Shown: piece after piece, positions 1 through 5,623 of the stretch | How positions within the stretch are numbered: the first letter of the stretch is position 1 | Layout of the letters: each line of letters begins with the position of its first letter | Assembly: GCA_014384515.1 (NCBI GenBank) | Contig: JACNFS010000035.1 | Coordinates: 1-6,530, forward strand | Length of the DNA stretch: 6,530 bases | Direction: 5' to 3' | Source of the DNA: Dehalococcoidia bacterium | GTDB taxonomy: Bacteria > Chloroflexota > Dehalococcoidia > GIF9 > UBA5629 | Position numbers and translations under genes: made by a program | Notes under the pieces: generated by a model | The model's input: only the letters and a program-made list of their open reading frames with translations | Told to the model about the DNA's origin: nothing | Databases searched by the model: none

Positions 1-104
1 CCTCGCACTACATGTTTCTCCATTACTCCAACTCCATCATGCCATAGCAGGAAGAATTACAATGTAAATCTTTTGAGGATAGTATTTGATTAATACAATG
101 TCAC
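1..104. other. Short non-coding stretch downstream of gltX
   Basis: This A/T-rich stretch lies beyond the gltX stop codon and shows no supportable gene. It holds a perfect 11-base palindrome (57-67) and an AT-only-arm inverted repeat (GTATT at 82-86, AATAC at 92-96). The second is too weak and lacks a T-run, so I do not call it a gltX terminator. TACAATGT occurs twice here (58-65 and 94-101). The neighbouring gene to the left lies outside the window. Confidence 0.6.
57..67. repeat. 11-base palindrome TTACAATGTAA
   Basis: The two arms TTACA and TGTAA are perfect inverted repeats around a central A. The inner nine bases TACAATGTA recur at 4647-4655 in another intergenic gap. It could be a protein-binding site, or chance in A/T-rich DNA. 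There is no direct evidence of function. Confidence 0.3.
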
Positions 105-1580
105 TCATCTATCTAAACGAGAGCAAAGTTTGTCTAATGCTACTCTTAAACGCTGAAGACACCGCTCTCTACCCAACACGTCCATAGTCTGAAACAGGGG
201 TGGAGCTGCTGTCCTCCCTGTAACCGCCACACGCAGTAGGCCAAAGAATACGCCTGTCTTGAGATTAAGCTCATCAGCCAATGGTCGAAGAACAGCCTCC
301 AGCGAAGCTGCATCCCAGTTCTGCAGCCCCTCCAGCTTGGCTAACGAAGCTTGCAAAGCTCCAACCGCTTCAGCGCCTTCAATTCTCCCCAAAAGCAGAT
401 CCACATCGTATTCCAGCTTCTCCACAAAGAAGAACTCGGTGAGCTGTGGCACCTCAGCCAGGGTTTTGGCCCTCTCCTGAATCAGGGGTACAATCTGATG
501 AATGTAGTTAGCATCAAGAAGGCGCTCAACTTCCGAAGGCAAATCTCTCTCCAGGAAAGAGATGGCTCGCTGGCTGAATTCCTCCAAACTCAGGCCTCGG
601 AGGTAAACCCCGTTCATCCAATCAAGTTTGTCTCTATTGAACACAGCCGCTGTCTTGCTTACTCGGTCTAAAGAGAAATGCTTTACTATCTCTTGCCGAC
701 TCAAGAACTCGGTCTTATCATCCAGTGACCAGCCAAGCAAGGCCAAGAAGTTGACCATCGCCTGGGGCAAATAACCCTGATCCCGATATTCGTCGATAGC
801 GGTCGCCCCGTGTCGCTTACTCAACTTTGCCCTGTCGGGGCCCAGAATCATAGGCAAATGGGCAAACTGCGGCGGCTGCCAGCCCAAAGCCTGGTAAAGT
901 AGAACATGACGCGGTGTGCTCGACAGCCACTCATCAGCCCTGAGAACATGAGAAATTTCCATCAGATGGTCATCGACTATGTTGGCCAGATGGTACGTAG
1001 GATAACCGTCAGACTTAAGGAGAACAAAATCGTCCAAGGTGCTATTTTCAAAGACTATCTCCCCCCGTATCAAATCATGGAAAGATGTCTGTCCTTCAAA
1101 AGGCGACTTAAAACGAACCACCGGGGTAACCCCACTGGCCTCCGTCTCAGCCCTTTGTTCCCGTGTCAGGTGTCGACAATGCCGGTCGTAGCCCGGCGGC
1201 TGCTTTCGCTTCATCTGCTCCTGACGCATCGACTCCAGCCGTTGCGGAGAACAGTAGCAAAGGTAAGCTAGCTCTTCCTCCACTAGCTGGTCTGCCACCC
1301 CGCGGTATATCTCCAATCGCTGTGACTGGAAATAAGGGCCCTCATCCCAATCAAGCCCCAGCCAGCGCAAGCTGTCCAAAATCATATCTGTTGCCCCTTC
1401 TACCAGGCGGGCAACATCAGTATCCTCAATACGCAAAATAAAGGTGCCGTCATTGTGCCGGGCAAAGAGCCAGTTGAACAGGGCAGTCCTGATGTTACCC
1501 AAATGGGGATAACCGGTTGGGCTGGGAGCAAAGCGAACCCGCACCGTTGCCTTGGATTTAGCCAACTCCGCCTCGCGCAT
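105..1580 (-). CDS. gltX: Glutamyl-tRNA synthetase (GluRS)
   Basis: This cytoplasmic class I aminoacyl-tRNA synthetase charges tRNA with glutamate using ATP. The 491-residue length is normal for the family. The Rossmann catalytic domain opens with APSPTG and the HIGH-type motif HLGN (residues 26-29). The KMSKS-type loop is KLSKR (252-256). The helical anticodon-binding domain follows from about residue 310. A complete zinc-site pattern is present at C108, C110, C135 and H137, with the CxC-x24-CxH spacing of E. coli GluRS. Whether it also charges tRNA-Gln (non-discriminating) cannot be judged here. The ATG at 1580 lies inside the last 23 bases of the upstream RDD gene, suggesting translational coupling, but it has no clear ribosome binding site. 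A GTG at 1542-1544, with AAGG five bases upstream and almost directly before RVRFAPSPTG, is a serious alternative start. The function is secure and the start is not. Confidence 0.97.
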   Translation of the reverse strand: MREAELAKSKATVRVRFAPSPTGYPHLGNIRTALFNWLFARHNDGTFILRIEDTDVARLVEGATDMILDSLRWLGLDWDEGPYFQSQRLEIYRGVADQLVEEELAYLCYCSPQRLESMRQEQMKRKQPPGYDRHCRHLTREQRAETEASGVTPVVRFKSPFEGQTSFHDLIRGEIVFENSTLDDFVLLKSDGYPTYHLANIVDDHLMEISHVLRADEWLSSTPRHVLLYQALGWQPPQFAHLPMILGPDRAKLSKRHGATAIDEYRDQGYLPQAMVNFLALLGWSLDDKTEFLSRQEIVKHFSLDRVSKTAAVFNRDKLDWMNGVYLRGLSLEEFSQRAISFLERDLPSEVERLLDANYIHQIVPLIQERAKTLAEVPQLTEFFFVEKLEYDVDLLLGRIEGAEAVGALQASLAKLEGLQNWDAASLEAVLRPLADELNLKTGVFFGLLRVAVTGRTAAPPLFQTMDVLGRERCLQRLRVALDKLCSRLDR

Positions 1581-2100
1581 ATGACTGCGTCAATACCACC
1601 TGCCTTACCGGAAGCTTTACCACGTAGGTATCAGCAATCTTGTCATGTGTTCCTTGCTTGTGACTATCAAAAGCAATGCAGATAAAGCCGACAAAGAGAA
1701 TTGCCGCAGAGACGACGTAGCCCGCATAACGCACAAGAGCGCACTGCCAGGTAACTGGAGAGCTATCAGTGCGGATCACCTTTATCCCCATCACCAGTTT
1801 CCCTGGCGTCTGCCCCCGCCATACCCAAAAGCCCACGAAATAAGGCATCCCTATGAACCAGCCTACTATCATGCCCAATATCAAAACCAGGACAAAGCTA
1901 TAACCCAAACCGGCATCCCCAGATGAAGGGCTGGCTGCGGCCACCCCATAATCCTGCCCCACAGCCGCAAAAACACAGGCGATTATCCAGACCATGAACC
2001 CCAGGATTACGCCACACACCAAGAGATCAATAACACCTGCCCCAAGTCTAACCCAGAAGCCAGCATATTCCAGGGCATATTCTTTCGGCTTCTCTTCCAA
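1558..2100 (-). CDS. RDD-family integral membrane protein
   Basis: This 180-residue protein has the RDD-domain layout. The first hydrophobic segment carries the conserved Arg and Asp (R18, D25), with membrane segments at about 21-47, 67-93 and 121-144. The conserved cytoplasmic loop RGQTPGKLVMGIKVI (95-109) lies between the second and third, and the terminal motif with D145 and HDKIADT (152-158) follows the third. RDD proteins are poorly understood and some are linked to ion transport, so no substrate is assigned. A long polar loop (about 49-66) separates the first two membrane segments. The start is TTG, supported by AAGGGG six bases upstream. No in-frame ATG lies near the N-terminus, and the conserved region begins about residue 11. 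The end overlaps gltX by 23 bases, so the two genes are probably co-transcribed. A functional link to tRNA charging is not implied. Confidence 0.88.
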   Translation of the reverse strand: MEEKPKEYALEYAGFWVRLGAGVIDLLVCGVILGFMVWIIACVFAAVGQDYGVAAASPSSGDAGLGYSFVLVLILGMIVGWFIGMPYFVGFWVWRGQTPGKLVMGIKVIRTDSSPVTWQCALVRYAGYVVSAAILFVGFICIAFDSHKQGTHDKIADTYVVKLPVRQVVLTQSYARGGVG

Positions 2101-2127
2101 TCTTAGCCCCTTTTCAGAATATATCTG

Positions 2128-2157
2128 ATTTTAACCTATATCTTTGACTTTCTACAA
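2128..2157 (-). promoter_or_regulatory. Candidate sigma70-type promoter for the RDD-gltX unit
   Basis: Read on the minus strand, TTGTAG (2152-2157) and TAAAAT (2128-2133) are separated by 18 bases. The -10 box matches TATAAT in five of six positions and the -35 box is weak. Transcription would start around 2121, leaving a leader of about 20 bases before the TTG start. The site sits back to back with the mutase promoter candidate. This is by-eye matching only. Confidence 0.35.
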
Positions 2158-2173
2158 GCAGAAGTGCTAGATT
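2144..2173 (+). promoter_or_regulatory. Candidate sigma70-type promoter for the mutase operon
   Basis: TTGACT (2144-2149) is a good -35 box. It is followed after 18 bases by TAGATT (2168-2173), a four-of-six -10 box. Transcription would start near 2180, leaving a leader of about 29 bases that contains the ribosome binding site. The -35 box lies within the spacer of the opposing promoter candidate, so the divergent units could compete for polymerase. Confidence 0.35.
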
Positions 2174-2196
2174 TCTATCAATATCAATGCACAAAT

Positions 2197-2203
2197 AGGA
2201 GGT
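2197..2203 (+). promoter_or_regulatory. Strong ribosome binding site fixing the mutase start
   Basis: AGGAGGT is a near-perfect anti-16S match placed five bases before the ATG at 2209. It decides the start against the in-frame GTG at 2164, which lacks such a site and would add 15 residues unlike the family N-terminus. Confidence 0.85.
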
Positions 2204-2208
2204 CCCCG

Positions 2209-3822
2209 ATGGAATACTCTGCCACCAAAAGTGCCACGACCACCGGCTCAAACATTCCAGTAAAGGAGGTATACACTCCTGAAGACATTGAAGAATTCGA
2301 TTACAATAGAGATTTGGGCCTTCCGGGCAAGGAGCCCTATACGAGGGGAATCTACTCCAATATGTATCGAGGGAAGTTGTGGACCATAAGACAATTCTCT
2401 GGTTTCGCCACGCCTGAGGAGACCAACAAAAGGTTTAAGTATAAATATGAGAATGGAGAAACGGGCTTTAGCATCTCGTTCGACTCAGTAACAGAAAATG
2501 GTCTTGACCCTGATGACCCCCGTGCCGAGGACGAGGTAGGGCAAAGCGGAGTGTCAGTAAGTTCTTTAGCAGATATGGAGACCGTATTTCAAGGTCTGCC
2601 AATAGATAAGGTCAGCACAGCAGTGATTACCAGTCAATGGACCTCCCCTGCTCTTGCCGCCATGTATTTCGCTATGGCTGAGAAGCTAGGTGTAAGCTTA
2701 AAGGAAGTAAACGGCACCAGTCAAAATGACCCCTATGTGTTTACTCTTTGTTGCAATGTTATCGATTGCGTTACCCCGCCTCACTTGTTGAGATTAAGTG
2801 TCGATTTGATTGAATGGTGTGCTCAGGAAGTTCCTCACTGGCACCCGGTAAGCTTTGCTTCTTACAATTACAGGGAAAATGGTTGTAATGCTCATCAAGA
2901 ACTAGGCATGCTATTTGCCAATGCAGTAGGTTATATCGAGGAGGAGCTAAAAAGGAACAGACTCAAGATCGACGACTTCGGCCCAGTGCTAAGCTTTCAT
3001 CTCGCTGCACACAATGATTTCTTTGAAGAAATAGCCAAGTTCCGGGCAGCACGGAGAATGTGGTACAAGCTAATGAAGGAGCGGTATGGGGCTCAAGACC
3101 CACGCAGCTTGGCTTTCCGCTTCCACGTCCAGACTTCCGGTTCCACTCACATTTATCAGCAAGTTCTGAATAATTCAGTGCGACTTGCTTATCAAGTATT
3201 GGCTGCCGCTTTGGGGGGAGCTCAATCTATTCATTGTAATTCCTATGATGAGCCTGTTTGCTTGCCAACAGACCAAGGCGTGTTGCTTTCTATAAGAACA
3301 CAGCAAATTGCTCAATACGAAACTAACATCGCCAATGTTGCTGATCCTTTAGGAGGGTCTTATTATATGGAATGGCTAACCAACGAGGTAGAGAAGAGAG
3401 CTTGGGAGTATTTCCAGGAGATAGAGCATAGGGGAGGCTTGCTTGAAGTCTGGCAATCAGGATGGATGCATAGGGAAGCGGCGAATGCAATGGAGGAGAG
3501 ACAAAGGGAAATTACTAGCGGTGAAACAAAAATAGTGGGCCTTAACTGCTTTGAGATGGCTGAGGAGCCTTATCAAGTCCCCGTTTTCCGTCCCAATCCC
3601 CAATCCACCGAAATTCAGGCGGACAAGGTAAGGAAGTTAAGACAGGAAAGGGACAATCAAAAGGTTAAACAATGCTTGGAGAACTTGCGTCAAGTCAGCT
3701 TAAGCGGTGAAAATGTAATGCCGGCACTAATGGAAGCAGTAAAGGCCTATGCTACTCTGGGCGAGATTCAGGATGTGTGGCGTAGCATTTATCCCAAGTG
3801 GAAGGTGCCTATTGAATACTAG
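2209..3822 (+). CDS. B12-dependent acyl-CoA mutase, large (TIM-barrel) subunit, atypical active site
   Basis: This 537-residue protein is the substrate-binding subunit of a split adenosylcobalamin-dependent carbon-skeleton mutase, similar in size to the large subunits of isobutyryl- and 2-hydroxyisobutyryl-CoA mutase and archaeal methylmalonyl-CoA mutase. Family signatures are PYTRGIY (43-49), WTIRQF (58-63), the ISFD strand (89-92), GTSQND (169-174), HNDFFEEIAKFRAARRMW (268-285), QTSGST (308-313), HCNSYDE (342-348), CLPTD (351-355) and DPLGGSYY (379-386). By-eye alignment to P. shermanii methylmalonyl-CoA mutase shows major active-site changes. The catalytic His244 is Asn220, Tyr89 is Phe63, Arg207 is Cys182 (next to Cys181), and the MTxN strand is replaced by ITSQW with one inserted residue. 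Gln197 (Q172), Tyr243 (Y219), Phe117 (F91) and Glu370 (E371) are kept. It is therefore probably not a methylmalonyl-CoA mutase, and the substrate is unknown. The B12-binding domain is encoded separately just downstream. Class assignment is secure; reaction is not. Confidence 0.93.
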   Translation: MEYSATKSATTTGSNIPVKEVYTPEDIEEFDYNRDLGLPGKEPYTRGIYSNMYRGKLWTIRQFSGFATPEETNKRFKYKYENGETGFSISFDSVTENGLDPDDPRAEDEVGQSGVSVSSLADMETVFQGLPIDKVSTAVITSQWTSPALAAMYFAMAEKLGVSLKEVNGTSQNDPYVFTLCCNVIDCVTPPHLLRLSVDLIEWCAQEVPHWHPVSFASYNYRENGCNAHQELGMLFANAVGYIEEELKRNRLKIDDFGPVLSFHLAAHNDFFEEIAKFRAARRMWYKLMKERYGAQDPRSLAFRFHVQTSGSTHIYQQVLNNSVRLAYQVLAAALGGAQSIHCNSYDEPVCLPTDQGVLLSIRTQQIAQYETNIANVADPLGGSYYMEWLTNEVEKRAWEYFQEIEHRGGLLEVWQSGWMHREAANAMEERQREITSGETKIVGLNCFEMAEEPYQVPVFRPNPQSTEIQADKVRKLRQERDNQKVKQCLENLRQVSLSGENVMPALMEAVKAYATLGEIQDVWRSIYPKWKVPIEY

Positions 3823-3840
3823 AGGGCAGAGACAAAGGCA

Positions 3841-4248
3841 ATGGAAACAAGAACCAGGGTCTTGATGGCTAAGCCAGGAATTGACGGACATTGGAGGGGG
3901 GCAAAGATAGTAACCACAGCCCTACGAGATGCAGGGATGGAGGTGATTTTTGCCGGAAATATGAGTCCTGAGGCAATAGCGAAGGTGGCTGTTCAAGAAG
4001 ATGTGGATGTAGTAGGTCTTAGTATTCTAGCGGCCGGCCATATGAGGCTAATTCAGAGAGTGCTTCAAGCGCTTCAAGAAGAAAAGGTTAAAGATATTGC
4101 GGTAGTGGTAGGAGGAACTATTCCTCAAGAAGATATACCTCGTCTGAAGGAGTTAGGTGTTGATGGGGTCTTCCCCTCAGGGAGCAAGACAGAACTGATT
4201 GTAGAATTTGTGAAACAGAAAATGAGCCAGAAGAAATCGAGCGTATGA
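3841..4248 (+). CDS. B12-binding small subunit of the acyl-CoA mutase
   Basis: This 135-residue protein matches the C-terminal cobalamin-binding Rossmann domain of acyl-CoA mutases and is about the usual length for the split small subunit. It has the complete base-off/His-on signature: D15-x-H17-x-x-G20, where H17 is the predicted lower cobalt ligand, S61-I62-L63 in the SxL motif, and GG at 91-92 for the nucleotide tail. The common late TPGT-type loop is FPSGS here (111-115), a mild deviation. It begins 18 bases after the large-subunit stop with only a weak AAGG just upstream of the ATG, so coupled translation and complex formation with the large subunit are expected. A stand-alone corrinoid protein for a methyltransferase is unlikely, given the close match to the mutase domain and the adjacent partner gene. 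No MeaB-type GTPase chaperone is encoded in the window. Confidence 0.94.
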   Translation: METRTRVLMAKPGIDGHWRGAKIVTTALRDAGMEVIFAGNMSPEAIAKVAVQEDVDVVGLSILAAGHMRLIQRVLQALQEEKVKDIAVVVGGTIPQEDIPRLKELGVDGVFPSGSKTELIVEFVKQKMSQKKSSV

Positions 4249-4347
4249 CAGTTTAATCGTGTAGGATGAAGAAGCCAATCTGACATTGTCCACTACATCA
4301 GAAATAGAGCAAACCAAGGCAAGAGGATTCTCTGACTAAACCAAGGC
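4249..4347. other. Convergent intergenic gap, no clear terminator
   Basis: This 99-base gap separates the ends of the mutase operon and the convergent small coiled-coil gene. It holds a direct repeat AAACCAAGGC (4311-4320 and 4338-4347). It also has a weak stem TCTGA/TCAGA (4279-4283 with 4298-4302) and a short AGAG-GATT-CTCT hairpin (4322-4333). None is followed by a T-run, so I see no convincing rho-independent terminator for the mutase operon and no coding potential. Confidence 0.55.
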
Positions 4348-4359
4348 CTATTTCTTGGT
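4340..4359 (-). terminator. Weak hairpin at the end of the small coiled-coil gene
   Basis: ACCAAG (4340-4345) pairs with CTTGGT (4354-4359) around an eight-base loop that includes the stop codon. On the minus strand it is followed by only a short T-rich stretch (TTTAG). Six base pairs without a real T-run is marginal, so this may not terminate transcription. Confidence 0.2.
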
Positions 4360-4626
4360 GAGGATCCGATGTAGTCCTTCCACCTGATTCAGGTGCTTCT
4401 TCAGCCGGTCAACTAGCTGCTCAGCTTGCTTTAGGCGATTCCTGGTATCCTCTATTTCCACAGTCACCTTAAATAGGATCTCATTTCGCCGAGCACCTAA
4501 ATCGGCTTCAAAGGCGCCCAAATCCTGTAACTCACCAAAACTCCCCAAGATCTGAGCCAGAAGCTCACTCTCTTTTCCCATCTGCTCTTTCTTGAGTTGA
4601 CCAAAAGACTTGTCGGCGTCCTTCAT
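4348..4626 (-). CDS. Small predicted coiled-coil protein, unknown function
   Basis: I do not recognise this family. The product is about 92 residues, highly charged and probably all helical. A Lys/Glu-rich N-terminus is followed by a helix with the segment ELLAQILGSF, then a heptad-like Leu/Val pattern through the C-terminal half (KQAEQLVDRLKKHLNQVEGL) that looks like a coiled coil. There is no signal peptide, membrane segment, cysteine motif or catalytic signature. The chosen start is the ATG at 4624-4626, with GGGGTG about six bases upstream. A GTG nine bases further upstream (4633-4635) is in frame and possible. It lies 79 bases downstream of rluD on the same strand and converges on the mutase operon. 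It could be a distal member of the rluD transcript or have its own promoter. No role can be inferred, and a link to the mutase is not supported. Confidence 0.7.
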   Translation of the reverse strand: MKDADKSFGQLKKEQMGKESELLAQILGSFGELQDLGAFEADLGARRNEILFKVTVEIEDTRNRLKQAEQLVDRLKKHLNQVEGLHRILTKK

Positions 4627-4645
4627 TTTGCACACCCCACGCTAA

Positions 4646-4656
4646 CTACAATGTAG
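4646..4656. repeat. 11-base palindrome CTACAATGTAG
   Basis: Perfect arms CTACA and TGTAG flank a central A, 20 bases upstream of the coiled-coil gene start. It shares TACAATGTA with the palindrome at 57-67. A second inverted repeat, TAGCA-TAT-TGCTA (4654-4666), overlaps its end. Together they could be an operator or just A/T-rich symmetry. A possible minus-strand promoter (TTGTTG at 4677-4682, TATGCT at 4655-4660, spacer 16) overlaps them but is weak. Confidence 0.3.
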
Positions 4657-4705
4657 CATATTGCTATACCATTAGGCAACAACATTCAGAGCCGGAATCA
4701 GTTTC

Positions 4706-5623
4706 TTAACTCGCGCGCATGAGCTCAAGGGCCAGCTTTAGGTCCGAAGGTAGTTGGCAAGTGAACTCTCGATATTCTCCACTGGCTGGCAGACGGAAAC
4801 CCAAGCGGTAAGCATGAACAAACTGCCGCTTGAGACAGGCCGACTTGGCACCATAGACTGAGTCGCCAATAACCGGATAGCCAATGGCTGACAAATGAAC
4901 TCGTATCTGATGAGTCCGGCCTGTCTCAGTGGCAACCTCAAGCAAGGTGCAATTACCGATGTATTCCTTGACCCGATAGCTGGTACTGGCCTGTTTTCCC
5001 CCAGTTACCACCCCCATGCGTTTGCGATTAGACGGGTCGCGCCCGACAGGAGCTTCGATAACGCCTCGCGCTGGAGTAAGTTTGCCTCTGACCAGGACAA
5101 GATAACCCTTCGCTATCAGCCGAGCTTTGAACTGATTGATTAGATGCTGCTGAGCATAACTGTTCTTAGCAACAATCATTAGCCCCGAAGTGTCCTTGTC
5201 CAGGCGGTGAACTACACCCGGTCGCATGGCATCACCGAAGCTAGCCAAATCGGGGCAATGGGCCAAGAGAGCATTAACCAAGGTTTGGCTGGTATGCCCC
5301 GGAGCTGGATGGACAGCTAACCCTGCTGGCTTATCTACCACCATGACATCATCATCCTCGTAGACTATGTTTACTGGGATAGGCTCGGCACTAAGGGAAG
5401 CCGGCTGGGGAGGTGGCAAACTAACATGAATCTCATCCCCGATGTTCAATCTCTGGCTTGCCTTTGCTCCACAGCCATTAACCAAAACGTGGCCTTGCTC
5501 AATCAATTTCTGAAGGTAGGAGCGTGATAACTCTGGACATTCTTTAGCCAGGTATTTGTCCAGGCGGCCCGCTGACTCAACAACCCGAAATATTCTAACT
5601 CCCTGCTCCAGAGAAATGGCCAT
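4706..5623 (-). CDS. rluD: RluD/RluA-family 23S rRNA pseudouridine synthase
   Basis: This 305-residue cytoplasmic enzyme isomerises uridine to pseudouridine in RNA. RluD itself acts on helix 69 of 23S rRNA. An N-terminal S4 RNA-binding domain (about 18-75, starting GRLDKYLA and including VLVNG at 46-50) precedes the catalytic domain. The catalytic domain carries the family motif HRLDKDTSG (139-147), with D142 as the catalytic aspartate. Other conserved stretches are VDKPAGLAVHPAPGH (96-110), ETGRTHQIRVHL (233-244) and YPVIGDSVYG (249-258). The length and the S4 domain favour RluD over RluA, but the exact target uridine cannot be read from sequence, and RluC-like specificity is possible. The ATG overlaps the 3' end of lspA by 29 bases. 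AAGGAG lies almost against the start codon, which suggests translation coupled to lspA. Gene function is secure at family level. Confidence 0.95.
   Translation of the reverse strand: MAISLEQGVRIFRVVESAGRLDKYLAKECPELSRSYLQKLIEQGHVLVNGCGAKASQRLNIGDEIHVSLPPPQPASLSAEPIPVNIVYEDDDVMVVDKPAGLAVHPAPGHTSQTLVNALLAHCPDLASFGDAMRPGVVHRLDKDTSGLMIVAKNSYAQQHLINQFKARLIAKGYLVLVRGKLTPARGVIEAPVGRDPSNRKRMGVVTGGKQASTSYRVKEYIGNCTLLEVATETGRTHQIRVHLSAIGYPVIGDSVYGAKSACLKRQFVHAYRLGFRLPASGEYREFTCQLPSDLKLALELMRAS

Noticed and set aside
259..1685. Plus-strand open frames opposite gltX (for example 351-671, 906-1271, 1163-1441, 1455-1685)
   Set aside because: They are antisense shadows of a strongly conserved gene, show low-complexity Ser/Pro/Arg-rich composition and have no recognisable domain.
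1645..1926. Plus-strand frame opposite the RDD gene
   Set aside because: It is antisense to a clear membrane protein gene and has no domain or supporting start signal.
2164..2208. Extension of the mutase large subunit to a GTG start at 2164
   Set aside because: The near-perfect AGGAGGT five bases before the ATG at 2209 fixes the start. The extra 15 residues resemble no family N-terminus and overlap the promoter and leader region.
2209..4248. Calling the pair methylmalonyl-CoA mutase (mutA/mutB or mcmA)
   Set aside because: The Tyr/Arg pair that binds the methylmalonyl carboxylate and the catalytic His are all replaced, so a specific substrate name is not supported.
4249..4347. Rho-independent terminator for the mutase operon
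   Set aside because: The hairpins present have stems of only four to five base pairs and no following T-run.
4311..4347. Direct repeat AAACCAAGGC as an insertion or attachment-site scar
   Set aside because: Ten bases, two copies 17 bases apart, with no mobile-element gene or inverted ends nearby. It is too short to support a mobile-element call.
4738..5143. Alternative frames within rluD on both strands
   Set aside because: They lie inside a well-supported enzyme gene whose motifs run in the main frame through the same bases.
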